Source: an uncultured Lachnospira sp.
GTDB lineage: Bacteria > Bacillota > Clostridia > Lachnospirales > Lachnospiraceae
DNA length: 64,000 nucleotides
NCBI GenBank assembly: GCA_934359185.1
Contig: CAKRLE010000003.1
Location: forward strand, 62,001 to 126,000
Direction of reading: 5' to 3'
Part shown: piece by piece, positions 1 to 8,243 of the stretch
How the letters are laid out: each line of letters begins with the position of its first letter
How positions within the stretch are numbered: position 1 is the stretch's first letter
The notes under the pieces: model-generated
Told to the model about the DNA's origin: nothing
Databases searched by the model: none
What the model saw: the letters and a program-made list of their open reading frames with translations, nothing else
Program-made: the position numbers and the translations under genes

Positions 1-1170
1 GAGAATCTGTGCATGTGCACCATTTGGAAGCTTTATATCAAAGTAGAGCTTATTATAACCAAGGCATACAATCACAGCTCCAACAAGTGCAACAATCCAC
101 TCTATTACAGTTGCCCTTGTTCTTCCTATCTTAAATTCATCCATGAAGCTTGATACGACTGCTTCCATTACTGAAACTGCACTTGTAAGTGCAGCAAATA
201 AAACCATCGCAAAGAACATGCATCCAATTACATTACCTGCAGTTCCCATTGATGCAAACACCTTAGGAAGCGATACGAACATAAGGCTTGGTCCTGATGC
301 TTCCATTCCTTCTCTTCCCACGAATACGAATACAGATGGAATAATCATAACACCTGCAAGGAATGCTACCGCAGTATCAAATATCTCAATCTGGTTGATT
401 GAACGTCCAAGATTGGCATCATCACTTACATATGAACCATATGCAATCATAATTCCCATTGCAACACTTAAACTAAAAAACAACTGTCCCATCGCATCCA
501 TCACAACCGTAAAGAACTGCTTAACTGTCATTCCATCAAAATCAGGAATAACATATGCTTTCAATCCCTGAAGTCCCGTTCTTGTAACATTTGAAGCATC
601 TGTATAAGATATTGTCAGTGAATATACAGATATTCCGATAACAAGAATTATAAGCAGTGGCATAATAATTTTAGATGACGACTCAATTCCCTTATTAACA
701 CCAAGGTATATTATAAATGCTACAACAAAAAGGAATATGAACATCATAACCACAGGCTCTGTTTCTCTTGTTATATATCCTGTGAAATATCCGTCTGCTG
801 CCGCCTCTGCACCATGCCCTGTAAGGTATACAAGAAAATACTTCAATACCCATCCACCTATAGTTACATAATATGGGAGAATCATTATTGGTACGAGACA
901 CGCAATAATTCCAAGCGGTTTCCATTTTTCCTTAAGCTTTCCATACGCTGTGAGCGGACTCTGCTTTGTCTTACGGCCAATAGCAATCTCTGTTGTAAGA
1001 AGTGTAAATCCAAATGTAAGTGCAAGCACTATATACACAACAAGAAATAATCCACCGCCATCCTTAGCTGCCAGATATGGAAACCTCCATATATTACCTA
1101 AACCAACGGCACTTCCCGCCGCCGCAAGCACGAATCCTACTGAACCCTTAAACGCTTTTCTTTCATTCAT
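1..1170 (-). CDS. Sodium-dependent transporter, NSS family (3' end beyond window)
   Basis: This is a Na+-coupled symporter of the neurotransmitter:sodium symporter (SNF/LeuT) family, which brings amino acids or related small molecules into the cell. The visible 390 codons begin at an ATG at 1170, with GAGG about 12 nt upstream. The N-terminus has the family signature of TM1, AAAGSAVGLGNIWRFPYLA, whose unwound GSAVGLGN part forms the Na+ site. Many further hydrophobic helices follow. The frame stays open to base 1, so the C-terminus lies outside the window. The next gene upstream on the same strand is a second NSS protein starting with the same motif, so this is a tandem pair. The substrate cannot be read from sequence. 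Confidence 0.93.
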   Translation of the reverse strand, partial: MNERKAFKGSVGFVLAAAGSAVGLGNIWRFPYLAAKDGGGLFLVVYIVLALTFGFTLLTTEIAIGRKTKQSPLTAYGKLKEKWKPLGIIACLVPIMILPYYVTIGGWVLKYFLVYLTGHGAEAAADGYFTGYITRETEPVVMMFIFLFVVAFIIYLGVNKGIESSSKIIMPLLIILVIGISVYSLTISYTDASNVTRTGLQGLKAYVIPDFDGMTVKQFFTVVMDAMGQLFFSLSVAMGIMIAYGSYVSDDANLGRSINQIEIFDTAVAFLAGVMIIPSVFVFVGREGMEASGPSLMFVSLPKVFASMGTAGNVIGCMFFAMVLFAALTSAVSVMEAVVSSFMDEFKIGRTRATVIEWIVALVGAVIVCLGYNKLYFDIKLPNGAHAQIL

Positions 1171-1211
1171 CTGATAAAATCCTCATTTCTAATCTAAATA
1201 TTACTTATATT

Positions 1212-2570
1212 CTACCCAACTAATCCCTGAATCAGAATTATTAATATAAGAATTGGCAGAACAAACTGGAAATATGGCTTAAGATTCTTGGCAATCTTCA
1301 AGCCTTTACCAGTGTTAGCTTCTTCAAGATATTTGTCATATCCCCAGCCCCATTTAGTTACGCAGAATAACAGGTATATAAGCGAACCTATTGGGAGAAG
1401 AAGGTTACTTACAATAAAGTCCTCACTGTCAAGGACATCTCTTGCACCAATTATGTGAAGATTACTCCACACATTGTAACCCAATACGCATGGCATGCTT
1501 GCCACAAGAATTACGATGCAGTTGATAAGTGCTGATTTCTTTCTGCTCCATCCAAACATATCCATGCCAAATGACATGATATTCTCAAATACAGCGATAA
1601 CTGTTGAAAAACTTGCAAATGTCATGAACAGGAAGAATAATGAACCCCATACGCGTCCACCTGCCATGTTAACAAACACATTAGGAAGAGTGATAAATAT
1701 AAGGCTTGGTCCTGCATCAACCTGTACACCATAGCTGAAACATGCCGGGAACATGATAAGTCCAGCCATTATTGCAACAAATGTATCAAGCGCACATATA
1801 CGCACGCCCTCTCCTGCAAGTGTCTGCTCCTTTCCCATATAGCTTCCGAATATCTCCATCGCAGCCACGCCAAGGCTTAATGTAAAGAACGACTGGTTCA
1901 TTGCGGCTGTTATGACATTTTTGATACCGACCTGACGCACTGTATCCATATTAGGCACAAGATAGAACTTAATTCCCTCTACTGCGCCTGAAAGCGTAAG
2001 ACTGTGGAAAGCAAGCACCGCAATCAGTACAAAAAGCGCACTCATCATAATCTTACTGATCTTTTCAAGACCATTCTGCAATCCACGGCTGCACACAAAG
2101 AATCCAACCACAACTGTAAGAATCATCCAGAATGCCATCTGTAACTGATCTGAAAGTAATCCTGCAAATGCAGCTCCTGTCTGCTCTGCATTCATTCCAG
2201 ATACAAAATCGCCTTTAACAAACTTATAAAAATATGTAACCATCCAGCCAGAAACTGTTGTGTAATACATCATAAGCATATAGCAGCCAAATATCGCCAC
2301 CCAGCCATGTATATGCCATCTGCTGCCCGGTTTTTCAAGTGCCTTGTAACCTAATACAGCACTCTTACGGCTTGCACGTCCGACTGCAAGCTCCATGGTA
2401 AGAACTGGAAGTCCCATTATAACCAGAAATAACAGATAGAATAATACAAATATTCCTCCGCCATTCTGACCTGCCACATATGGAAATCTCCATACATTAC
2501 CAATTCCGATTGCACATCCTGCACTTACTAATATGAAGCCAAGACGTGACTTAAAAGATTCACGACCCAT
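1212..2570 (-). CDS. Sodium-dependent transporter, NSS family
   Basis: This 452-residue integral membrane protein is a complete bacterial NSS/LeuT-type Na+ symporter. TM1 carries SAGCAIGIGNVWRFPYVA around residues 17-34, the conserved Na+/substrate-binding segment. About eleven to twelve hydrophobic helices are visible, and the protein ends right after the last one (LPILILIILIQGLVG). Bacterial members of this length often have 11 rather than 12 helices. The gene lies 41 nt upstream of a paralogue on the same strand, so the two are probably co-transcribed. The substrate is unknown; tryptophan, tyrosine or alanine would be typical for the family. Confidence 0.94.
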   Translation of the reverse strand: MGRESFKSRLGFILVSAGCAIGIGNVWRFPYVAGQNGGGIFVLFYLLFLVIMGLPVLTMELAVGRASRKSAVLGYKALEKPGSRWHIHGWVAIFGCYMLMMYYTTVSGWMVTYFYKFVKGDFVSGMNAEQTGAAFAGLLSDQLQMAFWMILTVVVGFFVCSRGLQNGLEKISKIMMSALFVLIAVLAFHSLTLSGAVEGIKFYLVPNMDTVRQVGIKNVITAAMNQSFFTLSLGVAAMEIFGSYMGKEQTLAGEGVRICALDTFVAIMAGLIMFPACFSYGVQVDAGPSLIFITLPNVFVNMAGGRVWGSLFFLFMTFASFSTVIAVFENIMSFGMDMFGWSRKKSALINCIVILVASMPCVLGYNVWSNLHIIGARDVLDSEDFIVSNLLLPIGSLIYLLFCVTKWGWGYDKYLEEANTGKGLKIAKNLKPYFQFVLPILILIILIQGLVG

Positions 2571-2601
2571 AAATAAATAACCCCTTTTTCATATTTTAAA
2601 A

Positions 2602-2654
2602 TGCGGCAGCCTCTGAAGAACCCGGCTTAACTGCCAGTTTCGGAGGCTGCCGCA
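2602..2654 (-). terminator. Rho-independent terminator after the FtsX-type ABC operon
   Basis: Perfect 12-bp arms TGCGGCAGCCTC (2602-2613) and GAGGCTGCCGCA (2643-2654) form a GC-rich hairpin. On the minus strand it is followed at once by TTTTAAAAT. It lies 27 nt past the stop of the permease gene ending at 2682, and so closes that operon before the NSS genes. Confidence 0.85.
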
Positions 2655-2681
2655 CAACATATGTGACTATATTAACATTTT

Positions 2682-3701
2682 TTATATCTTACCGCAACTT
2701 TTTCTCATCCAGAGGAAATTAAATGCCCCTATAACAACTGCCAGAATCATAATAACAAGCGTTATCACAATATACGCATATATCTCAAGATACAACGAAT
2801 CCGTTGCAAGCAAAACCACTATTGTATTAAATACATACGCAGTTATCCATAATAATACATATTTCAGATAACCTTTCAATATGATATTTTTATCTCCAAG
2901 TATTTTACGGACTTCCATCTCGACACTCTTGCTTTTCGTCCACAGCTTCCAGATAATCATGACCAGCAGTGCATAAAATACACATACCAGAGCAAGAATA
3001 ACCTTTATAGTGCCATCATATCTGATATAATCTTTAAATTCTGTATTTCTCACATCAAGCTTTTTCACCCTGATATCGTTGCTTTGCAGAGCATTTTCTA
3101 ACGCATCAAATGCTTTTTTCACACTTCTTCCACTTCTGGATGTAAGAATATACCTCTGATTGGCTGAAACTGAATCAAACTTTGAATCCGTGTAGAAAAT
3201 CCCGTAATTTATAGCATCACTTATATGTCTGGCTAACTTACCTCTTACATAATACTCTCTTCCATTAATCTCCACCACATCACCAATATTATATGATGTA
3301 TCTATCCCAACTGCTGCCGCCCTGTCTCCTGACATATAATTCCAGTCCCACGGCCGTGAATTTTGTAAATCAACTGCATTCTCAGAACAATACACCACAT
3401 GATAACCAGATTCTCCATCTGAGTCCACCTGAAAGAGCACACATTTGTTCAATACATCCGTTCCAACCAGTTCATACAGATTGATAGAAGATTTTCCATC
3501 AGATTTAATTATAAATGTTATTGCATTCCCATTATACGGAGTATTATTGTAAGAACTTGCAAACTGCAATTTATATATGTAATTGGCAGACAATGTGCAT
3601 CCAAGAAAAAGTATAACAATGATTATAAAAAAAAATATATTTACCAAATTATTCTTAATCAGAATCAGGCACTTCTGCCACTGTTTAGCATCTGTTATCA
3701 T
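2682..3701 (-). CDS. ABC transporter permease, FtsX/MacB-like (second permease)
   Basis: This is a predicted membrane protein of about 339 residues. One N-terminal helix (near residues 20-40) is followed by an extracytoplasmic domain of about 190 residues, then three C-terminal helices. This is the topology of MacB/FtsX-type mechanotransmission permeases, although sequence conservation is weak. I prefer the ATG at 3701 (MITDAKQ) to the upstream TTG: it overlaps the stop of the ATPase gene as ATGA and has AAGGATGG about 9 nt upstream. It is the last gene of a permease-ATPase-permease operon and is followed by a terminator. It probably pairs with the larger permease at 4359-5669. The substrate is not evident. 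Confidence 0.72.
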   Translation of the reverse strand: MITDAKQWQKCLILIKNNLVNIFFFIIIVILFLGCTLSANYIYKLQFASSYNNTPYNGNAITFIIKSDGKSSINLYELVGTDVLNKCVLFQVDSDGESGYHVVYCSENAVDLQNSRPWDWNYMSGDRAAAVGIDTSYNIGDVVEINGREYYVRGKLARHISDAINYGIFYTDSKFDSVSANQRYILTSRSGRSVKKAFDALENALQSNDIRVKKLDVRNTEFKDYIRYDGTIKVILALVCVFYALLVMIIWKLWTKSKSVEMEVRKILGDKNIILKGYLKYVLLWITAYVFNTIVVLLATDSLYLEIYAYIVITLVIMILAVVIGAFNFLWMRKSCGKI

Positions 3702-4357
3702 ACTATACAACCATCCTTCAACGTTATGCAGCGGTCACATCTGCTAACCATATTCATGTCATGTGTTACCATTATAACAATCTTGCCTTCTGCGGCGATT
3801 TCCATCAACATGTCAATAATCTGCACAGCATTGTCTTTATCTAATGCTCCTGTCGGTTCATCTGCCAGTATTATGTCCGGGTTGTATACCAAAGCTCTCG
3901 CTATCGCAACTCTCTGTTTCTGACCTCCCGATAACTGCTGTGGAAATGAATCAATCTTATCAATCATTCCCGTGCGCATAAGATATTCTCTTACCATTCC
4001 ATTCTTCTGCTTCTTTTCAATCTTACGGATATCGAGCGGAAGACTCACATTCTGTCCAACTGTCCTGTCATTAAGAAGTGAAAAGTTCTGTAGGATAATT
4101 CCCACATGATTGCATCTGTACTGTTGAAGCTGTGCACTGTTGTTGTAATCTATCTTATCATTATTATATATTATCCCACCTTCTGCCGGCGCAAGAAGCC
4201 CTGCCAGAATATTGAGAAGCGTTGACTTGCCACAGCCGCTCGGACCTGTGACAGCAATAAATTCTCCATTTTTTACATCAAATGTTATATTTCTTAATGC
4301 ATAGGTTTTTCTGTTATATTCTTTGTATACTTTACTCACATTATGTATTTCCAGCAT
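3698..4357 (-). CDS. ABC transporter ATP-binding protein, MacB/LolD family
   Basis: This cytoplasmic ATPase of 219 residues would power the two flanking FtsX-type permeases. It has Walker A GPSGCGKST (38-46), a Q-loop ILQNFSLL (near 88-95), signature LSGGQKQR (142-149), Walker B DIILADEP (161-168) and the switch His in MVTHD (near 199). Length and motif spacing are those of the MacB/LolD/BceA class, which works in export, envelope stress or peptide-resistance systems. The start at 4357 has GGAGGAGATATAAC directly upstream, inside the end of the preceding permease gene, which implies translational coupling. It overlaps the next permease by 4 nt. No two-component system adjoins it, so a BceAB-type detoxification role is unproven. 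Confidence 0.95.
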   Translation of the reverse strand: MLEIHNVSKVYKEYNRKTYALRNITFDVKNGEFIAVTGPSGCGKSTLLNILAGLLAPAEGGIIYNNDKIDYNNSAQLQQYRCNHVGIILQNFSLLNDRTVGQNVSLPLDIRKIEKKQKNGMVREYLMRTGMIDKIDSFPQQLSGGQKQRVAIARALVYNPDIILADEPTGALDKDNAVQIIDMLMEIAAEGKIVIMVTHDMNMVSRCDRCITLKDGCIV

Positions 4358-4358
4358 G

Positions 4359-5669
4359 TTATATCTCCTCCTTCATGTAATAGATGAGGTCTGTCTTGAA
4401 AAATGTAATTATACCTGAGATCATAGGTATAATCCCCAGCACTATAGTTACCATGAAAAGATACAGCAAAACATATGCAATATCTTTTCCTCCTAATGAA
4501 CTGGTAAGTATGACTATAAGACTTCCAAGTACATATGCTGAAAATAAAAGAATCACAAACTCACATAGAATTATACTGTATATCTGTTTCTTATTGCTTC
4601 CATTCAGCATAAGCACCGCATAGTATCTTTTATTCTTGTTAATCTTATCCTGATACAGAATAGCTAATAGTATCGCAATAATTGATGTAACTATTATCGC
4701 TATCAGCATAATCAGGAATCTCACGTTAATTATTCCTAATCCAAATGTCTTTTTCTCTGTATCATCATGCTCTACAACATAATATCCTGTCTTAAATCCG
4801 GCTTCCTTTGAGTATTCTGTTATAATATCCTGAATGTCCGATTTTGACAATTTTGTTGCTATTGTTCCAGAATTTCTAAGAGTATAGAAATCTGCTGCAC
4901 CAAGCCTGTACACTTCCTGTCCATCATAATCATCATTTAAAAATATTGGCATTATTACATACCTGTCGAGATTGACATATTTACCATTACAGTACAGATT
5001 AGTGCCTTTTTCTAATATTCCTGCAATTCTTGCCTCACGTTCTGCAAAGATGAAATTGACGTACATAGTGTCACCTACACCATATTCATCTGCATACTCA
5101 GCCCCTAATATCACAGATATAGGTTCGTCTTTTGTCAAAATAAAATCATCACTCGTAAACCCTGTGCCTTTGCTAATCTTGACATTAAAGTCATCTATAA
5201 CATTGTCTCCTATCCAGAATCCTTTTAACTCTGTATAGGACTTAACCTCACCGCTGTCTGACATGATTTCTTTTTTACGTAAATTCAAATCCATATTGGA
5301 TTCATAACCATATATATTAGTGTCTTTTCCCTCATAATTCTCTACATACACTATCTGGTTATACATCATATAATAGTCAAAATATTCGCTGTTCTGAAGC
5401 AGTCCATGAAATTTCTTCAGCTTTACAACACCATCTTCCCCGGATATTTCTTTCTGATTGTCACCTACAAAATCATCCAGTATAGAGTAATACTGTTTTT
5501 CCTCATATGTTTCCTGATATTCTTTAACTTCGTTGTCTGTCTTTATCAGTAAAACAATCGCCATCCCCATGCACAGTATTCCGACTATTGATACAAGAAG
5601 CAGAAGAATCGTCTGTTTTATGCTGCTTTTACAGGTGTGAAGCAGCTCTTTTAATATAAAATTATCCAT
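4359..5669 (-). CDS. ABC transporter permease, FtsX-like (first permease)
   Basis: This membrane protein of about 436 residues has one N-terminal helix, then a large extracytoplasmic domain of about 270 residues rich in acidic and aromatic residues, then three C-terminal helices. The last part is an FtsX-like permease domain. I chose the ATG at 5669 (MDNFILKEL) because GGGGGAG lies just upstream; the ATG at 5693 has no ribosome-binding site. It is the first gene of the operon and is followed after 1 nt by the ATPase. Together with the 339-residue permease it probably forms a heterodimeric exporter or mechanotransmission complex. The cargo is unknown. Confidence 0.82.
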   Translation of the reverse strand: MDNFILKELLHTCKSSIKQTILLLLVSIVGILCMGMAIVLLIKTDNEVKEYQETYEEKQYYSILDDFVGDNQKEISGEDGVVKLKKFHGLLQNSEYFDYYMMYNQIVYVENYEGKDTNIYGYESNMDLNLRKKEIMSDSGEVKSYTELKGFWIGDNVIDDFNVKISKGTGFTSDDFILTKDEPISVILGAEYADEYGVGDTMYVNFIFAEREARIAGILEKGTNLYCNGKYVNLDRYVIMPIFLNDDYDGQEVYRLGAADFYTLRNSGTIATKLSKSDIQDIITEYSKEAGFKTGYYVVEHDDTEKKTFGLGIINVRFLIMLIAIIVTSIIAILLAILYQDKINKNKRYYAVLMLNGSNKKQIYSIILCEFVILLFSAYVLGSLIVILTSSLGGKDIAYVLLYLFMVTIVLGIIPMISGIITFFKTDLIYYMKEEI

Positions 5670-5821
5670 ATTCTCCCCCGTGATTAATAACATATACCTG
5701 AACTTGCCATTCTTCTTAAATCGACATTATTAGAATATCATTTATATTTATTAATTCAATACCTTTTGCACTAATCAACATATTCGCTACATGAAACGAC
5801 ACACAAATATATTATTCTCCA

Positions 5822-6036
5822 GTGTCGCTCAAGGTAAGCATAATAATAAATCAGGAGCAGTTAGATATCGGATGGAATGTAGATTATCTGGGATATTACA
5901 AGTATGTAGAAAGTTACATATCATCTAATGGATATAAGGTTAATATAAATGTGCTGTATTTGTGGCAGATGGAATATACTATACAGTTACAGGAAGAATG
6001 TCTTTGGAAGTTATACTTGAAATTATTATACTTTGA
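5822..6036 (+). pseudogene. Possible decayed small gene (frameshifted)
   Basis: No family is recognised. One frame reads from 5822 to about 5940 (ending SYISSNGYK) with protein-like composition, then turns into improbable sequence. From about 5944 another frame takes over with protein-like residues (CAVFVADGIYYTVTGRMSL) and stops at 6034-6036. A single-base indel near 5940-5950 would join the two. There is no good ribosome-binding site for the ATG at 5822. It lies just before the ATPase gene at 6098, so it could be the remnant of a partner gene. It could also be chance, since the stretch is short. Confidence 0.3.
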
Positions 6037-6073
6037 AGTATAATAATTTTAAGTATAATAATTTTAAGTATAA
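6011..6073. repeat. Iteron-like array: 8-bp box TTATACTT/AAGTATAA in 15-bp steps
   Basis: TTATACTT occurs at 6011-6018 and 6026-6033. Its inverse AAGTATAA occurs at 6036-6043, 6051-6058 and 6066-6073. Copies within each orientation are exactly 15 bp apart. The two orientations meet around TG at 6034-6035, giving a perfect 18-bp palindrome. The unit TAATTTTAAGTATAA is a perfect tandem duplicate at 6044-6058 and 6059-6073. The array ends 12 bp before the GGAGG of the ATPase gene, so it is placed like a multi-site operator. Confidence 0.75.
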
Positions 6074-6097
6074 CTTTTTTAGACTGGAGGTTACAGC

Positions 6098-7483
6098 ATG
6101 ACAGCGTTTATAGACAGAAAAGAAGAAATGCAGACGTTAAGCCGTGAATATGAAAGGAATGGGAGTTCATTTGTTGTCATGTACGGACGCAGAAGAGTTG
6201 GAAAGACAACATTGATATCGCAGTTTATAAAAGACAAGAATGCACTGTTTTTTCTGGCGACAGAAGAATCAGAATCGCAGAACCGTAGGATGTTCAAAGA
6301 TAAAGCAGCAGATTTTTTGAATAATGAATTGCTAAGGAATGCAGAATTAAGCAATTGGGATGATATATTTAAGATACTTGTTAACAATACATTTGAATCA
6401 AAGCTTGTTATAGTAATTGACGAATTTCAGTATATTGGCAGGGCGAATCCTGCATTTCCATCTATATTCCAGAAAATATGGGAAGAGATTCTAAAGAATG
6501 CTAATGTGATGGTTATTATATGTGGCTCTTTAATATCTATGATGGAATCACAGGTATTGGCATATAATAGTCCGCTTTATGGAAGAAGAACAGCACAGAT
6601 AAAATTAAAGCAGATACCATTTAAGTATTATAAAGATTTTTATAGACAGATGTCTGAGAATATGTTGATAGAAAGATATGCTGTAACTGGCGGTGTACCT
6701 AAATATATAGAGCTTTTTACAGATGAATCTGACATATATGATGCAATTAAACATAATATTTTGGAAAAATCAAGTTATCTGTATGATGAGCCAAATTTTC
6801 TGTTGAGACAGGAAGTGACTGAGGTTGGAAGTTATTATTCGATAATAAGGGCGATTGCTGCCGGTAATTCAAGGCTTTCAGATATAGCAAGAACATTAGA
6901 GATTAAGACGACAAGCCTGACAAAGTATCTGGGCACACTTATTGATTTGGATATTATTGAAAGAGAGGTTCCGGTTACAGAAGACAATCCAGAAAAGAGC
7001 AAGAAAGGATTGTATAAGATTAAAGATAATTATATCCGGTTCTGGTTTGCATTTATATATCCCAATGTGAGCTTTATTGAAGCAGGTAATTCAGAGATTG
7101 TTATGGATAAGATACGTAATAATTTCATCGATAATCATGTTGCATTCGTATATGAAGATGTATGCAGGGAAAAAATGTGGCAGCTTAATATAGATAAGAC
7201 CTGGCCATTTTATTTTTCTAAGATTGGAAGATATTGGGATGCCCACACTGAGATTGATATATGTGCACTTGACCCTGAAGGCAGGAATATGATAGTCGGC
7301 GAGTGCAAGTATTGGAAAGATAAGATTGGAATCAATGTATTGGACAATCTTGAAAAAAAAGCAATTAATGTAACATGGAATAGTGGCAGCCGCAAGACAT
7401 GGTATGTGCTTTACAGTGCCAATGGCTATTCCGATGAGCTGATAGAGCTTGTGGCAAAGAGGGATGATGTTGTGTTGATGTAA
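6098..7483 (+). CDS. AAA+ ATPase with C-terminal DUF234/PD-(D/E)XK-like domain
   Basis: This protein of 461 residues belongs to the archaeal-type ATPase family (ATPase_2 plus DUF234), common in Bacteroidetes, Clostridia and archaea and of unknown cellular function. The N-terminus has Walker A GRRRVGKTT (30-38) and Walker B LVIVIDEFQY (about 103-112). A winged-helix part follows near residues 240-300. The C-terminal region carries EID (about 385) and GECK (about 398), matching the E/D...(D/E)xK core of PD-(D/E)XK nuclease folds. The ATG at 6098 has GGAGG 7 nt upstream. It is a single gene with an elaborate repeat array before it, and it converges with the response regulator gene. A link to mobile DNA or defence has been suggested for relatives but is inference here. 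Confidence 0.88.
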   Translation: MTAFIDRKEEMQTLSREYERNGSSFVVMYGRRRVGKTTLISQFIKDKNALFFLATEESESQNRRMFKDKAADFLNNELLRNAELSNWDDIFKILVNNTFESKLVIVIDEFQYIGRANPAFPSIFQKIWEEILKNANVMVIICGSLISMMESQVLAYNSPLYGRRTAQIKLKQIPFKYYKDFYRQMSENMLIERYAVTGGVPKYIELFTDESDIYDAIKHNILEKSSYLYDEPNFLLRQEVTEVGSYYSIIRAIAAGNSRLSDIARTLEIKTTSLTKYLGTLIDLDIIEREVPVTEDNPEKSKKGLYKIKDNYIRFWFAFIYPNVSFIEAGNSEIVMDKIRNNFIDNHVAFVYEDVCREKMWQLNIDKTWPFYFSKIGRYWDAHTEIDICALDPEGRNMIVGECKYWKDKIGINVLDNLEKKAINVTWNSGSRKTWYVLYSANGYSDELIELVAKRDDVVLM

Positions 7484-7535
7484 AAAATATAAATTTTTAA
7501 GTTATTCATTATCCAGCACACATGCATTTATTCCC

Positions 7536-8219
7536 CTACGAAAACTTATACCCCACGCCCCACACAGTCTTGATATACTGCGGATTCTTGATATCAGCCT
7601 CTATCTTGGAACGTATATTTCTTATATGAACCATAATGACATTGTTAATGTCATAAGCTTCCTCTTCGCTCCACAGCGAGTTGTATATATGCTCTGTCGA
7701 GAACACATTGCCCTTGTTCTTCCACAACAGTTCAAGTATCGCAAATTCCTTAGGCGTGAGCAATATCTCTTTAGATGCTAAGAATACCCTGTGTGTTTCA
7801 AGGTTCATCGTCAAATCCATATATTCAAGAACCGAGCTGCTTTTCTTATCATTAAAGTCATTGTATCGCCTTAGCTGCGCCTTGACCCTTGCAATAAGTT
7901 CAACCGGGTTAAATGGCTTGGCAAGATAATCATCCGCCCCGGCGCTAAGCCCGATTACCTTATCCATATCCTGGTCCTTTGCTGACAGCATAATTATCGG
8001 AATATGGCTTTTCTTTCTAATCTCCATGCACAGCGTGATTCCATCCATGTCCGCCATCATGACATCAAGAATTGCAAGGTCGATATTCATATCTTCCATG
8101 CATTTCAACGCTTCCCTGCCATCTGCTGCCTTCTGTACCTGAAATCCCTCATTTTTAAGATATATCCCAACAAGCTCTCTTATATCCTGCTCATCATCAA
8201 CCACAAGAATTGTCGCCAT
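7536..8219 (-). CDS. Response regulator, OmpR/PhoB family
   Basis: This DNA-binding response regulator has 227 residues. The receiver domain has the acidic pair DDE (8-10), phospho-acceptor Asp52 (in AILDVMM), a conserved Ser/Thr in LSAKD and Lys in LAKPF. A C-terminal OmpR-type winged helix ends in VWGVGYKFS. It resembles VanR-type regulators. It is the last gene of a secreted SGNH hydrolase - kinase - regulator operon and starts 24 nt after the kinase stop, so the adjacent kinase is the expected partner. Targets cannot be deduced from the sequence. Confidence 0.95.
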   Translation of the reverse strand: MATILVVDDEQDIRELVGIYLKNEGFQVQKAADGREALKCMEDMNIDLAILDVMMADMDGITLCMEIRKKSHIPIIMLSAKDQDMDKVIGLSAGADDYLAKPFNPVELIARVKAQLRRYNDFNDKKSSSVLEYMDLTMNLETHRVFLASKEILLTPKEFAILELLWKNKGNVFSTEHIYNSLWSEEEAYDINNVIMVHIRNIRSKIEADIKNPQYIKTVWGVGYKFS

Positions 8220-8243
8220 AAATCCTCCTTAAAGACTAATTAA

